From Takakia lepidozioides (lineage: Eukaryota > Streptophyta > Takakiopsida > Takakiales > Takakiaceae), in the NCBI GenBank assembly GCA_030704615.1, contig JAKLZA010000148.1, forward strand, positions 1 through 43,000: 43,000 nt of DNA, in the 5' to 3' direction. Below, piece after piece: positions 1 to 9,720 of this stretch (its first letter is position 1; each line of letters begins with the position of its first letter). The position numbers and the translations under genes were made by a program. The notes beneath the pieces were generated by a model. The model was not told where the DNA came from and searched no databases. It saw nothing but the letters and a program-made list of their open reading frames with translations.

Positions 1-1158
1 ACCACACTGCATGTCTGTTTGTAATGCCAAGCAGTTCTATGTGTTGCACCGTTTCCCTGACCTCACCCGAGCTTGCATACACGTTGGTTCCCATTGTCAC
101 AAATTGGCGAGGGGGAATTCGCGGGAGGCTGCCCACGAAGCAGAGCAGCTCGTTCAGGAGGAGGTTAAGTTGAGACCGGGTGCCAAACCCAAACAGATAC
201 AGCTCCAAGCCGCCCATAAGATGGCATTGGCCAGAATTATGTCGGAAGATGGCTCCGATAGAGTTCCTCTCGACGAAAAGGAATGGAGGCATTGCTGGAG
301 TCGGTGTCCCACGTATGTTCACCGAATGTCCGAAACCACATTGTCTCATGCAAACAGAAAATTGGGCGTGGCTCGGATATGCACTCCATTCTGGAGGTGA
401 AGCGACGATGTGGATATGACTACATTCATGGAAGTAGGTTTCCAGGACAAGGGACTGAGGCAGATCGTTGTTTCGTATTCAAAATGTCTACGTGTGGACC
501 TGGCAGCGGCGTCGAATTGGTCGACAGGATGACGAGTGGAACTTGTCAAACAATTGGGTCATGTTCGACCATATCAAGCGAATTACAAATCACCAGTGGG
601 TGACAATGGGTGCACATGTCTACGACACCCACTGCAGGATGCTAATGACAATTGCTATTTGTGAGATGAAAGGAGAGGACACACAATCGGAGATGCTTCT
701 TTGGCAGGGAATAAACGAACAGATGGCCAAGGCGGGATTGCCCCCTCCAAATTTCCGTGGTTTCATGGCGGACAACGCACAAGCAAATTGGGCTGCCATC
801 CGAAGGGTGTACGGGCAAGACCCCAATGTTCCCATGGAAGGCAAGGAGAGATCTTGTGGGTTCCATTTTCTGCAGAGCCTTTCGCAGTACACAACCAGGC
901 TCGTGGCGCCAGATTTCAGAGAGGAGCACCGTTCCATGTGCCTTGCATGGAAGCGTGCTCCCACCTTGGATGATGCAGAGACACAGTTTGCATGCATACG
1001 GGCTTGGTGGACATCGTCAGTGCTGTGTAAGGAATCAGACGAGGGAGCAATGGTCAGTTGGCTAGCATGGTGGCATTATCGTTTCCTCCAGTTCGGCGAC
1101 TATATGCGGGAGGTGAGTTGCACGAATTCGCGTCCCGTTGAATATTATTCTTGGTCAT
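1..1158 (+). pseudogene. MULE-type transposase gene fragment (left copy)
   Basis: This is the 5'-to-middle part of a Mutator-like transposase gene. It is cut by the window start on the left and by an LTR at 1159 on the right. It is nearly identical to the - strand gene at 31110–32270. Visible parts are the end of a Cys/His zinc domain (HVGSHCHK, about 80–103), the DDE-core segment VMFDHIKR, the second Asp in FMADNAQANW (about 760–790) and the MULE-type C-x2-H in SCGFHF (about 855–870). Two single-base deletions relative to the other copy, near 282 and 538, split the frame. The other copy shifts frame at a place (about 32245) where this one is intact. The family role is cut-and-paste transposition in the nucleus. 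This copy cannot be functional because its 3' half, including the SWIM domain, is missing and is not found on the far side of the retrotransposon. Confidence 0.8.
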
Positions 1159-2165
1159 TGTCGCGCGGCTTTTACTCACCCATCCCTTCGCTATCCGAGG
1201 CGGAAACTCCAAGATAGAAGAGTTGGAAATCTCTAAGTACTCAGCCCGCGCAGAACAATCAGTCTGACCTACAGCTAGTGTATCATGGGGGTGTTTCCAT
1301 TTGTTTCCTTTTCCGCATTCATCTTAGCTACCTTACCATTGATAATTAAGTATCAGTTTGCTTCATCATTTATCGGTTTCCTTAACTCCTCCATTCAATC
1401 CACAGCTTCACTCAGATCTCTCTACACAGTGTGATTGTATCGTATAAGTATCAGATTATGATTTATCAGGTATCAGGCCGAATCCATTATGTCTCTAATC
1501 TGCTCTACAATATCACTCTAGCTTTGCATATGACAAGCATCTACTAATCCTCTTTTCTCCTTCATCGTGCTCTCCGATCTCCGCTCCTCCCGCTGTCTCC
1601 GAAGTCCTCCCCGAATAATGATCCCTTCCTATTCCCCGTTCTTCCCTTTATCCTCCTATCCGCGGTTCTAACCGTTTCCCTCTCTAACCGTCGTATGTGA
1701 ACTAACATGTTCCCTTCACTGGTGTTGTTCCCCACAGTCGTTCCCTGTCCTACTCTTCGTTCCCTATTATCGTGACAGCTGTGTCAAGCGGTGACTGGCT
1801 GTGTTTGGGTTTGTGTCGCTGTGTTGGCTGGTGACGGTGGGTGTGTGCCGGGCTGTGACTGGCTGTGTGGGCTGTGTCTGCTGTGACGACTGTGACGGCT
1901 GTGTGGCTGTGTGTGACGACTGTGTTGGCTGTGTGGGCTGTGACGGCTGTGTGGGCTGTGTGGGCTGTGTGGGTTTGTGACGACTGTGACGGGCTGTGTT
2001 GGCTGTGTGGGCTGTGACTGCTGTGTCGGCTGTGTGGGCTATGTAACCCCCCTCTACAGTGCGCTGCTGTCACCCCTAAGGTTCCTGTTTGTCTCAGTCT
2101 GTGCAAAATTAAGGGTACCCTACAGATCCCGTATAAGTGTCTAAGTCCCCTATAGTCCTCTAACA
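1159..2165 (-). repeat. 3' LTR of copy A
   Basis: This direct repeat of about 1007 bp starts TG and ends CA. It matches 13571–14563, 16436–17336 and, in shortened form, 28388–28920. It should carry promoter and polyadenylation signals for the element; I cannot point to a specific TATA box. It interrupts the transposase fragment at 1–1158. Confidence 0.92.
1781..2045. repeat. CTGTG(T/A)-rich minisatellite inside the LTR
   Basis: Degenerate short tandem units built on GGCTGTGTGGGCTGTGAC fill about 260 bp of the LTR. In element orientation this is the U3 side. The block is shorter in the other LTRs (14188–14440 and 17084–17215) and absent from 28388–28920, so it expands and contracts. Confidence 0.85.
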
Positions 2166-2168
2166 TTA

Positions 2169-2181
2169 CCCCTTCCCCCTC
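2169..2181 (-). other. Polypurine tract (PPT) of copy A
   Basis: On the - strand this reads GAGGGGGAAGGGG, three bases inside the 3' LTR. It is the expected primer for plus-strand DNA synthesis in LTR retroelements. The same tract occurs at the same place in copy B. Confidence 0.85.
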
Positions 2182-3660
2182 AAAAAGCCGTGTCCTCACG
2201 GTTTACTGTTTCCGAGTAGCAACCCTTTGTGAGTGAGCACCTTGTTGACGTTGAGAGTTTCGTGGGGGCTGTGTGTACGAGCCCGAGGTCTGTCTCTGGT
2301 TGATGGAGATGGTTGATCACTACCTGGATAAGTGAGGCCTTCTGGAGGTTGATATCGAGGTAATCTTTCCGGCATAGGAGATCCCCTTTGTTCTTTTCTT
2401 CCATCTGAATTGCATAGTCTTCTCCCATGTCAAAAGAATTTTGTGAAGAAACAGTTGTATCAGAATCCTCATCGCCTCTCAGGTGTTTTAATTTTCGAAC
2501 TTTTTGTGGAATCATCTGGGGCATACAATGCTGTCCTACCATGTCTGGAAGTTTGCATTTTACAACCTGGTGTAACCGTTGAACAGCAAAATTGGTGTAG
2601 ACACTGAGCTCCTTGTCTGTCCAGATGAGTGGGGTACCAATTACTGGTGCCGCGTGCAAGTATTTCCATGCGATATGTCCCTTATAGAAAATGTCATCAA
2701 GTCCGAATTTCTGTGTTGACAAATTGTTGCAGGCTGCTTGAAACCATGAACGAATTTGAGAATCCTTTTGTATCATAACTTTTGGGTCATATAGGTACAT
2801 ATGAGGTGGCACCGAAGGTAATACCCAATGATCTCCACTGGAGTAACTTTGAAAGCGTGCTTGCATCTTTGTTGCTCTATGTGGTAACGTATCAGGAAAA
2901 AAGCAGCGTAGTATAGCCCGCACCCCATGACAATACTTGCTATCTCCTTGGTCTTGGTATAAATGAGTCCATGTACAACCTGGAAAGCAACCAATTCCCT
3001 CAACATGGTACCTGCCTTGTGCCAGTATTGTGCAAAGTGATGATCTTCAATATGTCGATTTTTGGAAGAACTTTAGTCCTGGTTGCCACTGGCAGCCAGA
3101 TACGCATGATTTGGTAGTAATGTGCGAATGACTGCGGAGGACTAAATTCTTTCCAAGCCAAATCCAACATGATGGGAATTTGGTTGAAGGGCATAATCAT
3201 AGCCCTACTGTACTCCCTGGCAGCTGGGAGTTTTAGGTGGGTTAAAAGCTGCATTGCCCCATACCTCCGGCTGTGGTGGCTGTGGTGTGGTTGTAGTAAC
3301 CACAGGTTCAGCTACTGGTACACTGACCTGTTGTGGTGGTGGTGGTACTGGTTCCTGTACCATTGGCATCTCCTGCACCTCCTGTGAAGACTGAAAAGCC
3401 AGAGTTCTGGCTTGCAAATAAGAAGCCATTAGCTGTTCCTGAGGGATATAGACTCTTTGGTCGATGTTTGAAGTGAGGTCTTCCACTTGAGTCTGGAGTC
3501 CGTCTACATCCTCTTGTAACTCTGCTATCCTACTATAGACATTGTCTATAGTAGTTGTGGCAATGTTCTGCACCTGCAGTCTGAGCTCATTCATCTCGCT
3601 TTGGGTGAGCTTCCGTGGGCTTTTGCCCTCTACTGGCCCTTGTGCTAACCAGACCTGCAT
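2180..3660 (-). pseudogene. Second post-pol ORF of copy A (unknown function, frameshifted)
   Basis: A protein of about 480 residues is encoded between pol and the 3' LTR, broken here into four overlapping frames (3660–3205, 3254–3000, 3006–2773, 2923–2180). It begins MQVWLAQGPVEGK six nucleotides after the stop codon of the upstream ORF, an arrangement also kept in copy B. The N-terminal part is a predicted coiled coil (heptad-like, about residues 20–75), followed by a Pro/Gln/Val-rich linker. A conserved middle region has a hydrophobic run, IASIVMGCGLYYAAFFLI, that could be a buried helix or a membrane segment. The C-terminal part is acidic and Ser-rich. I do not recognise the family. The position is where env-like genes sit in some plant gypsy elements, but I see no signal peptide or cleavage site to support an envelope. 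The match to copy B shows it is a real gene. Confidence 0.6.
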
Positions 3661-3666
3661 AAGGCT

Positions 3667-5956
3667 TTATCCACCAAGCTGCTTGTGGTTCCCCTGAGAG
3701 TTTGCTCCTCTTAGCTTATACAATTCCAACTGCTGTTGTAAAGCCTTCATGCGCTTCGCCTGTGGCTCAACCAATTGCGCATAGGCAGCAAGTAGATTAT
3801 TGGCTTCTTTCGAAGCCTTGTTACTGACCGCGATTTCATTTCTATTAGCCACGATGGTTTGTTGCAACTCCACGATGTATTTCTCATTCTCAGCTTCCAT
3901 CTGCCTGTATTGCTTGAAAGTATCTTCATTGCGACAGATTGTATTCTTCATATCGACAATGAGTTTCATGTGCTCCACATTCTCTTCTTCTGCCTTCGTA
4001 CATTTTTCCGCTTGACTGTTTATTTCTTTTGTTGATTGGTCAAGCATAGTTGTAAATGTAGCGCATTGTATCTCCATCCTGTTATGCACTGTCTGCAACT
4101 CCGTATGTAGTGCATTCAGTTCTTGCAACTTGCTTTCATGCTGCACCTGCATTTGGTATAGCTGTTGCTTATGTGCTTCGTGCAACTGGTCTTGCGCAAG
4201 GCCTGCCTCAATCAATTGTTGCTTGGCCAATTGCAAAGCCATTTCTGTATGGCCAAGTCCTGCTTCATCTTGAGAGTGACCTCTTCATCGACCTTGTTTG
4301 AACACTCAGTGGCAAGTCGAGCCTCAAACTCCTTCCTGAGTTCTTCTTTCAAGGCTGTCAATTGGGTAATTGGAACATGGGTTTTGACATAAGTCCCCAA
4401 CAAATTAAGTGTCCTGCCTATGGAATTCATCAGCATTGCCTGTTGAGGGTCATCATGGTGAGGTTGCTGCTGTTCCTCCCGATCTTCAACAGTATGATGT
4501 CTCACTAACCATTCAGACCATTGTCCCACCGGATTTTCTTCCTGAACTACTTCATTTATGACCGGTGCTACAGTGTCATGGCCTTCCGCCTGTGGTACCT
4601 CCGACACAGGTGTGTGCATTATATGTACCTCAGGATTTTTCTTGGGCAACTGTTGCACCTCTGGGATTTCTGTCTGCTTGACCAGACCAGAATATTCATA
4701 GAGAAGGTCCCCTTTCTCTATTTCTGCCACTATCTGTTCTGTAGTTGGAATATCTATCCTTCACTTTCCAAATCTATTATTCGGGTTGAGCTGCATGGAT
4801 AACTTGTGACCTTGTGACAAGTCGTTCAAGTGGCTGTGTTGGTTGTGATGCAGAAGTAACTTCTTCCTCCCTCTCTGAAGGTCCTGCTTCCAGTAATAAC
4901 ATTCTTGTGTGCTGCTGTGCCCCTCCCTGGTCATGAGCTTGGGAAACATTATCATGCGGAATCCGTGAAGCCAGTGGATCCGCCACTACAGTCTTTCCCT
5001 TCTCTGCCTCTTAGTCTCGGGTTGTGCTGCTAGTCCACCCTCACTGTGTGAAGGCCTTGCTCTTCCATTGCAGTTGTTTCTGGCTCAAACACTCCCATTT
5101 CCTTCCTTTCTTGTGCATTAAGTATGCCAGAACTAAGGATTATTTGAGCAATGATTGGGCCAGACACTATGATAGGAGATTTTTGTGTGGTAGTACCTTG
5201 TAATCTTTCATCTCCTCTACCAGTGCGTTGTACATTATGTCCGCCCATGGTAACCTCTTGTCCCTTCAAGCCTTTGAGGATTTCCTCTGTGAAGGATCTG
5301 CTCAAATATTGTTGGTTCTGTTTTAGGGCAATCAGAACGTTCAATACTTGCCTATGTCTTTTAACCCTGGGTACACAGCTTTGGTACAAGCATAACCCTG
5401 AGTTTTAAAGAAACTCCCTTCTTGGAATAAATCCCCTATTTGCAGTCTTTCTCTGTGTTCCTCCACCATACACATGACTTCTGGCAATCGAAACAATTGC
5501 TGGAGGTATAGGGGAGTAATCATTAATTCAACTCCCTTCACCGTTGTTGTTCCTGTCTTTGGCTCAAAGTTCTGCAAAATGTAACATGTCTGTCTATGGT
5601 GTAGTGTCCAATCCATCCATGCTTTGCAATCCTTCCAATCTCAGCTCCTTCAGTATCTTTATCGCCTGGGGGGTAGCCATCGTTTGTTTGCAGAATTTGG
5701 TGCTCTTCACCCTGATTTCCTCCATTCCTCTCACTCTCTTCATCTTAGACTCACAGAACTGCTTTGGCTGTAACAACTGCAGGAATGCCTGTAGTGCACA
5801 AAGCAGAAACGTATGGTTGCCGCAGAAAGTATGGGTAATCTCTGTAAGCCTGCGGGGCTTGCAAGCATTGTTCAAGAGAAAAGCTCTGCTCTTTCGTTTC
5901 GTGTCTCTGCCATTGCGTAAGTATATTGCGAGCGTATAGTCTGTTAGCTCCTCCAT
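3667..5956 (-). pseudogene. First post-pol ORF of copy A (coiled-coil protein, frameshifted)
   Basis: A protein of about 750 residues is encoded downstream of integrase, in five overlapping frames (5956–5594, 5616–5341, 5389–5030, 4986–4761, 4730–3667). The first ATG is at 5956 (MEELTDYT). The N-terminal 250 residues form a globular-looking region containing TVKGVELMITPLYLQQLFRL, which faintly resembles the plant-mobile or Athila-type accessory domains found in plant retroelements; I treat that as a weak resemblance only. An acidic, Gln/Pro-rich linker follows. Then comes a long, highly charged coiled coil (about 4400–3720; repeated Leu/Gln/Glu heptads such as MQVQHESKLQELNALHTEL). It ends NHKQLGG with a TAA at 3667–3669. 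The whole arrangement recurs in copy B at 18829–21109. A structural or particle-associated role is possible but unproven. Confidence 0.6.
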
Positions 5957-6117
5957 AGTTTCCAAGTTATAGCATTTATGGCCTGTCCTGTCGAGACGCC
6001 CGTTACTCAGAACGACGCCGCCGCTCTTGCGCTTAATTTCCCTCCATTTTCTTGATCATTTCTCTGGTTTTCTATTGGCTGTATCAGCTGTGACTGGATT
6101 TTAACTTTTATCTTCTT

Positions 6118-6148
6118 TAGTGGACTTTCCCTGTTGGATAGTCCACTA
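6118..6148. repeat. Conserved short inverted repeat (potential hairpin)
   Basis: TAGTGGACT and AGTCCACTA form a perfect 9-bp stem around a 13-nt loop, with an extra TCC/GGA pairing inside. The same hairpin is present in copy B at 21266–21296. It lies in the noncoding spacer upstream of the post-pol ORFs. It may be an RNA structure or an internal promoter or processing element; function unknown. Confidence 0.5.
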
Positions 6149-6419
6149 GGATCACACATGCGACATGAATTCAGTTTTCTGTACTTGCCGTTCGTTCTGT
6201 TTCCCTTTTTCCGTATTCATTAATGGGGCCCGCCTTTCATCCCTTTTGACGGCCGTTCTTGTCCTCTTTCTTTTTGACACCTGTCCTTGCACTTCATTCT
6301 CTGCTGTGTGTCGCACCCTGACCTCCATGTCTATTTTAAATTAATTTCCGTTTCTTCTTCCTTCAGCCATTTCCTGAAGTTTTTATGTGTCCACTTGTCT
6401 GATTCTATGGATCGTGTAA

Positions 6420-6845
6420 CTTTAGTAGGCTGTGTTGAGCTGTGACAGGCTGTGTCATACTGTGTACTTACGTTGTGTTGGTGTGTAGGTGTGTTGCACT
6501 GTGGTAAGCTGTGATAGGCTGTGACACGCTGCGGTAGGTTGTGATAGGCTGTGTCACGTCGTGACGGGCTGTGTGATAGGCTGTGTCACGCCGTGCCGGA
6601 CTGTGATAGGCTGTTTGCGCCTTGCTGGGCTGTGATAGGTTGTGTCACGCGTGCTGGGAGTGTTGTGGCTGTGATATGTTGTGGGCTGTTGTTGTGCTGT
6701 GTCATGCCGTGATGGGCGGCTGTGATAGGCTGTGTTGAGCCTTGCTGGGCTGTGATAGGGCTGTGTCATGCCGTGATGGGCTGTGATAGGCGTTGTCACG
6801 CCGTAATGGGCTGTGATAGGCTGTGTCACGTTTGTTTGCCCACCC
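6420..6845. repeat. GGCTGTGATAGGCTGTGTCACG minisatellite in copy A
   Basis: About 420 bp of degenerate tandem units (GGCTGTGATA, GGCTGTGTCACG) lie between the integrase end and the post-pol ORFs. Copy B has only about 130 bp of it (21590–21720). The open frame through it encodes a His/Thr/Pro repeat that I regard as spurious. Confidence 0.85.
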
Positions 6846-6869
6846 CGGTATATATACTGGGCCTAGCGA

Positions 6870-8214
6870 TCAAGTGTTCCATACTCTGTTCGTAACACTG
6901 GTGCAGCCCGTGACTGCTCTTGCGGTTTCAACATGCAAATCATGCTGCAGGGGTTTGTCATGGATACCACTGTACCCCTTCAACTTATTTGCATTGACTC
7001 TTCCCAGCATTTCTTTGTTAATGGTTTGTAACATGGCTGTGTTGTTATCATACATCTTTTGGATGACATAAGGTCCTTTCCATGGTGATTTAAGCTTAGA
7101 AGCTTGAATCTTTCCTTTCTTTCGCAACCATAGAACCAAATCCCCCGTCTTAAAAAGTCTTTAATTTGCCTTCATCAAACTGCTCCTTTCGCTTCATCTG
7201 AATTCTGGTCATATTATCCGCTGCATCAGCACGTACTTCTTCCACATGGTATAATTCATGTTTCTGACCTTGATGGAGTCTTGCAATTCCATTCTTTTTC
7301 CCCACTCCGTTTCTCATGGTAGGTAACAGGAATTCCACTGGAAGTAAGGCTTCCATACCATAAACTAATTGGATGGTTATACTTTGTGGTGACTTTATAC
7401 GAAGTCCTGTATGACCATAAAGCTGTCAGCAGCTTTGTATCCCAATCCGTTCTGTTTGCATTGACTATCTTAGCCAAGATAGTACATAGTATTTGTTGGT
7501 AGCCTCTGCCTGTCCATTACCCTGTGGGTAATATGTTGTACTCTTTCTATGCACAATCAAAAACTCTTTAGTCAATAACTCAATGGTCTCATTCATGAAG
7601 TGACTTCCTTGATCACTGATAATTCTAAGGGACATCCAAATCGTGTAAGTATGTTCTCGTACAGGAACCTTGCTGTGGACTTGGCTGTGTTGTCCCTCAA
7701 AGCTTTAGCTTCCACCCACTTTGTAGTATAATCAGTGGCTGTTATGTAATTTGTACCTGTTTGTGTATTCTTGGATGGTGGATTAATTGGTCCAACAAAG
7801 TCTAGTCCCCATTTCTGAAATGGTTCCGTAGGCATTGTAGGATGCAAGCCATTCTTCCAGATCTCTGCAAAGGTCCTAGCCTCTGACATTCATCACACTT
7901 CTGACAATACTCATGTACATCTTTTGAACAAAGTAGGCCACCAGTATCCTGCGAGTAGTATCTTTCTACTGGTAGTTCTTCTCCAAAATGACCTCCAGCC
8001 ACTCCTTTATGAAACTTCCTCCAAGACTTTTATTTACTTCATGGTGGTACAAGCATCGTTTTAGTACTCCATCAGGTCCTAACTTATACATTCTGCTTCC
8101 TACCATAGTATAAGGTAAGCTCTGATAGCAATTCTCTTCCTCTGCTCCTACCATAACTAGGTGGGCACTGACCATGACAGGTAGTATCTGATTGGCCACT
8201 GCCAATCTAACCAT
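6870..8214 (-). pseudogene. Integrase (pol C-terminal part), copy A
   Basis: Frames 8214–7966, 8002–7802, 7889–7593, 7477–7256, 7356–7150 and 7139–6870 together encode a Ty3/gypsy integrase. The HHCC zinc region ends EYCQKCDECQRLGP (about 7930–7895). The core has the first Asp in WGLDFVGPI (about 7800) and the NYITATDYTTKWVEAKAL strand. The second Asp region (SDQG in copy B) is damaged here, as is the Glu segment (GQAEATNK in copy B, near 7500). The C-terminal module has SPWKGPYVIQKMYD, the GPY/F-type motif (about 7085–7050). No chromodomain follows. The enzyme would insert the element cDNA into host chromatin. Several frameshifts make this copy defective as read. Confidence 0.88.
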
Positions 8215-8237
8215 TCATCTGCACTCCTTGACCTCCA

Positions 8238-9708
8238 TTACAAAAAACTCGCATCAGGTAACTGATCGTCCACTCCTGTGGCGGCCTCTCCTGTTGTTAG
8301 TCGTGACAAATGATCTGCCACAAGATGCAAACGGCCAGGCTTGTAAATAAACCTCGACTCAAACTCATGCAAGATATTAACCACCTCGCTATCCTTCCAC
8401 TTATCAAAGGTTTGTTCACCAGATATATCAGAGCCTGGTGATCCACATAAAAACATAAACTTCTCTTTCCCAATAGGTAATGCCTGAATTTCTTCACTGC
8501 ATAGATCATTGCCAATGCTTCTCTTTCCGTTGTGCTATAGTTCCTCTCAGCACTGTTCATCAACCGGCTAGCATAGTACACAGGTGAATCTATATTCCCT
8601 GTAACATTCTGGGCTAACACCGCTCCCAACGCTTCTCCTGATGCATCGCAGTGAACATGAATACTACATGCCAGCGAGGGTTAATCAGCACAGGTGTAGT
8701 TGTTACTGACAGTGTAAGTTCCTCAAACGCCTGTTGACATTCAGCTGTCCAGGCAAACACTGCATCTTTCTTCAGAAGCTTGCTCAATGGTGCTGCTATT
8801 TGTGCATACCTTTTGACAAATCTTCTGTAATAACTGGTTTGCCCAAGGAATCTCCTTAAACTCTTAACATTCACTGGTGGTGGAGAGACTTTAATGGACT
8901 CTGTCTTCCTGGGATCCACAAGGAGTCCCTTCTTACACACAATGTGTCCCAGAAGCACCCCTGAGTTCACACAGAAAGTACACTTCTCTGGATTCAAGCC
9001 CAGACCTCTCATCCTGCATCTGGCCAGGCATAACTCCAATTTATGCAAGTGCTCATTCTTAGAGCTGTACACACTGAAATCATCCAAAACACCTGCATGA
9101 AATCATCCAGATACTCATGAAAAGATTCACTTATCACTCTCTGAAAGGTCGCTGGTGCATTACAAAGTCCAAAGGGCATGACTTTGTATGCATAAGCCCC
9201 CCAGTCTGTGATGAAAGCTGTTTTCCCTTGGTCTTCTTCTGCCACTTGCACTTGATTATAACCACTGAAGCCATCCATGAATGAGTACATCTCATGGCCT
9301 GCCACAGTGTCTAATACTGCTTCTGTGAATGGCAAAGGGAAAGGATCTTTCTTCGTACAAGCATTCAGCTTCTTATAGTTCACACATACTCTTAGTTTGC
9401 CATTCTTCTTTGGGAACTATAACAATGGGTGACAACCAAGTTGTATACTCTATTGGGTATATAAACTTAGCCTCAGCCAACTTCTTTATCTCTTCTCCAA
9501 CCTTCTGTGCGTAGTTGGGATTCATTCTATACCTCGCCTGCTTGATTGGTACTGACCCTGGTTCCAGTTCAATTTTATGCTGACAGACTTCAGGTGGTAT
9601 CCCTTTTAGATCCTCATAGCTCCAAGCAAATACATCTCTGTATTTGATGAACAAGCTTTTAGCTTCTTCGAAGAATTCCGGCTCCAAATCAGCTCCTACT
9701 TTCACCAT
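8238..9708 (-). pseudogene. Reverse transcriptase–RNase H, copy A
   Basis: Frames 9708–9373, 9383–9009, 9087–8614 and 8629–8297 encode a Ty3/gypsy RT and RNase H. RT landmarks in order are [50 protein letters not shown], the catalytic FLDDFSVYS (near 9070, split by a frameshift at the Leu-Asp codons in this copy), LGHIV and LRRFLGQTSYYRRF. RNase H shows YYASRLMNSAERNYSTTERE, MIYAVKKFRHYLLG and VDHQALIYL. The role is copying element RNA into DNA in cytoplasmic particles. Just before the catalytic motif a second LDDF (EYLDDFMQ) occurs in all three copies in this window. Frameshifts lie near 9380, 9080, 8640 and 8460. Confidence 0.92.
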
Positions 9709-9720
9709 CTCGGTTCCTCC

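Noticed and set aside
1750-2199. Long - strand open frame through the LTR minisatellite (His/Ser/Thr repeats)
   Set aside because: Translation of a CTGTG tandem repeat; also seen at 14198–14503; no start context or conservation as protein.
2773-3006. Retroviral-type envelope gene
   Set aside because: One hydrophobic run only; no signal peptide, cleavage site, fusion peptide or glycosylation pattern that I can see.
6554-6829. Open frame encoding a TAYHS/ITAHHG repeat
   Set aside because: Minisatellite read-through; absent in copy B where the repeat is contracted.
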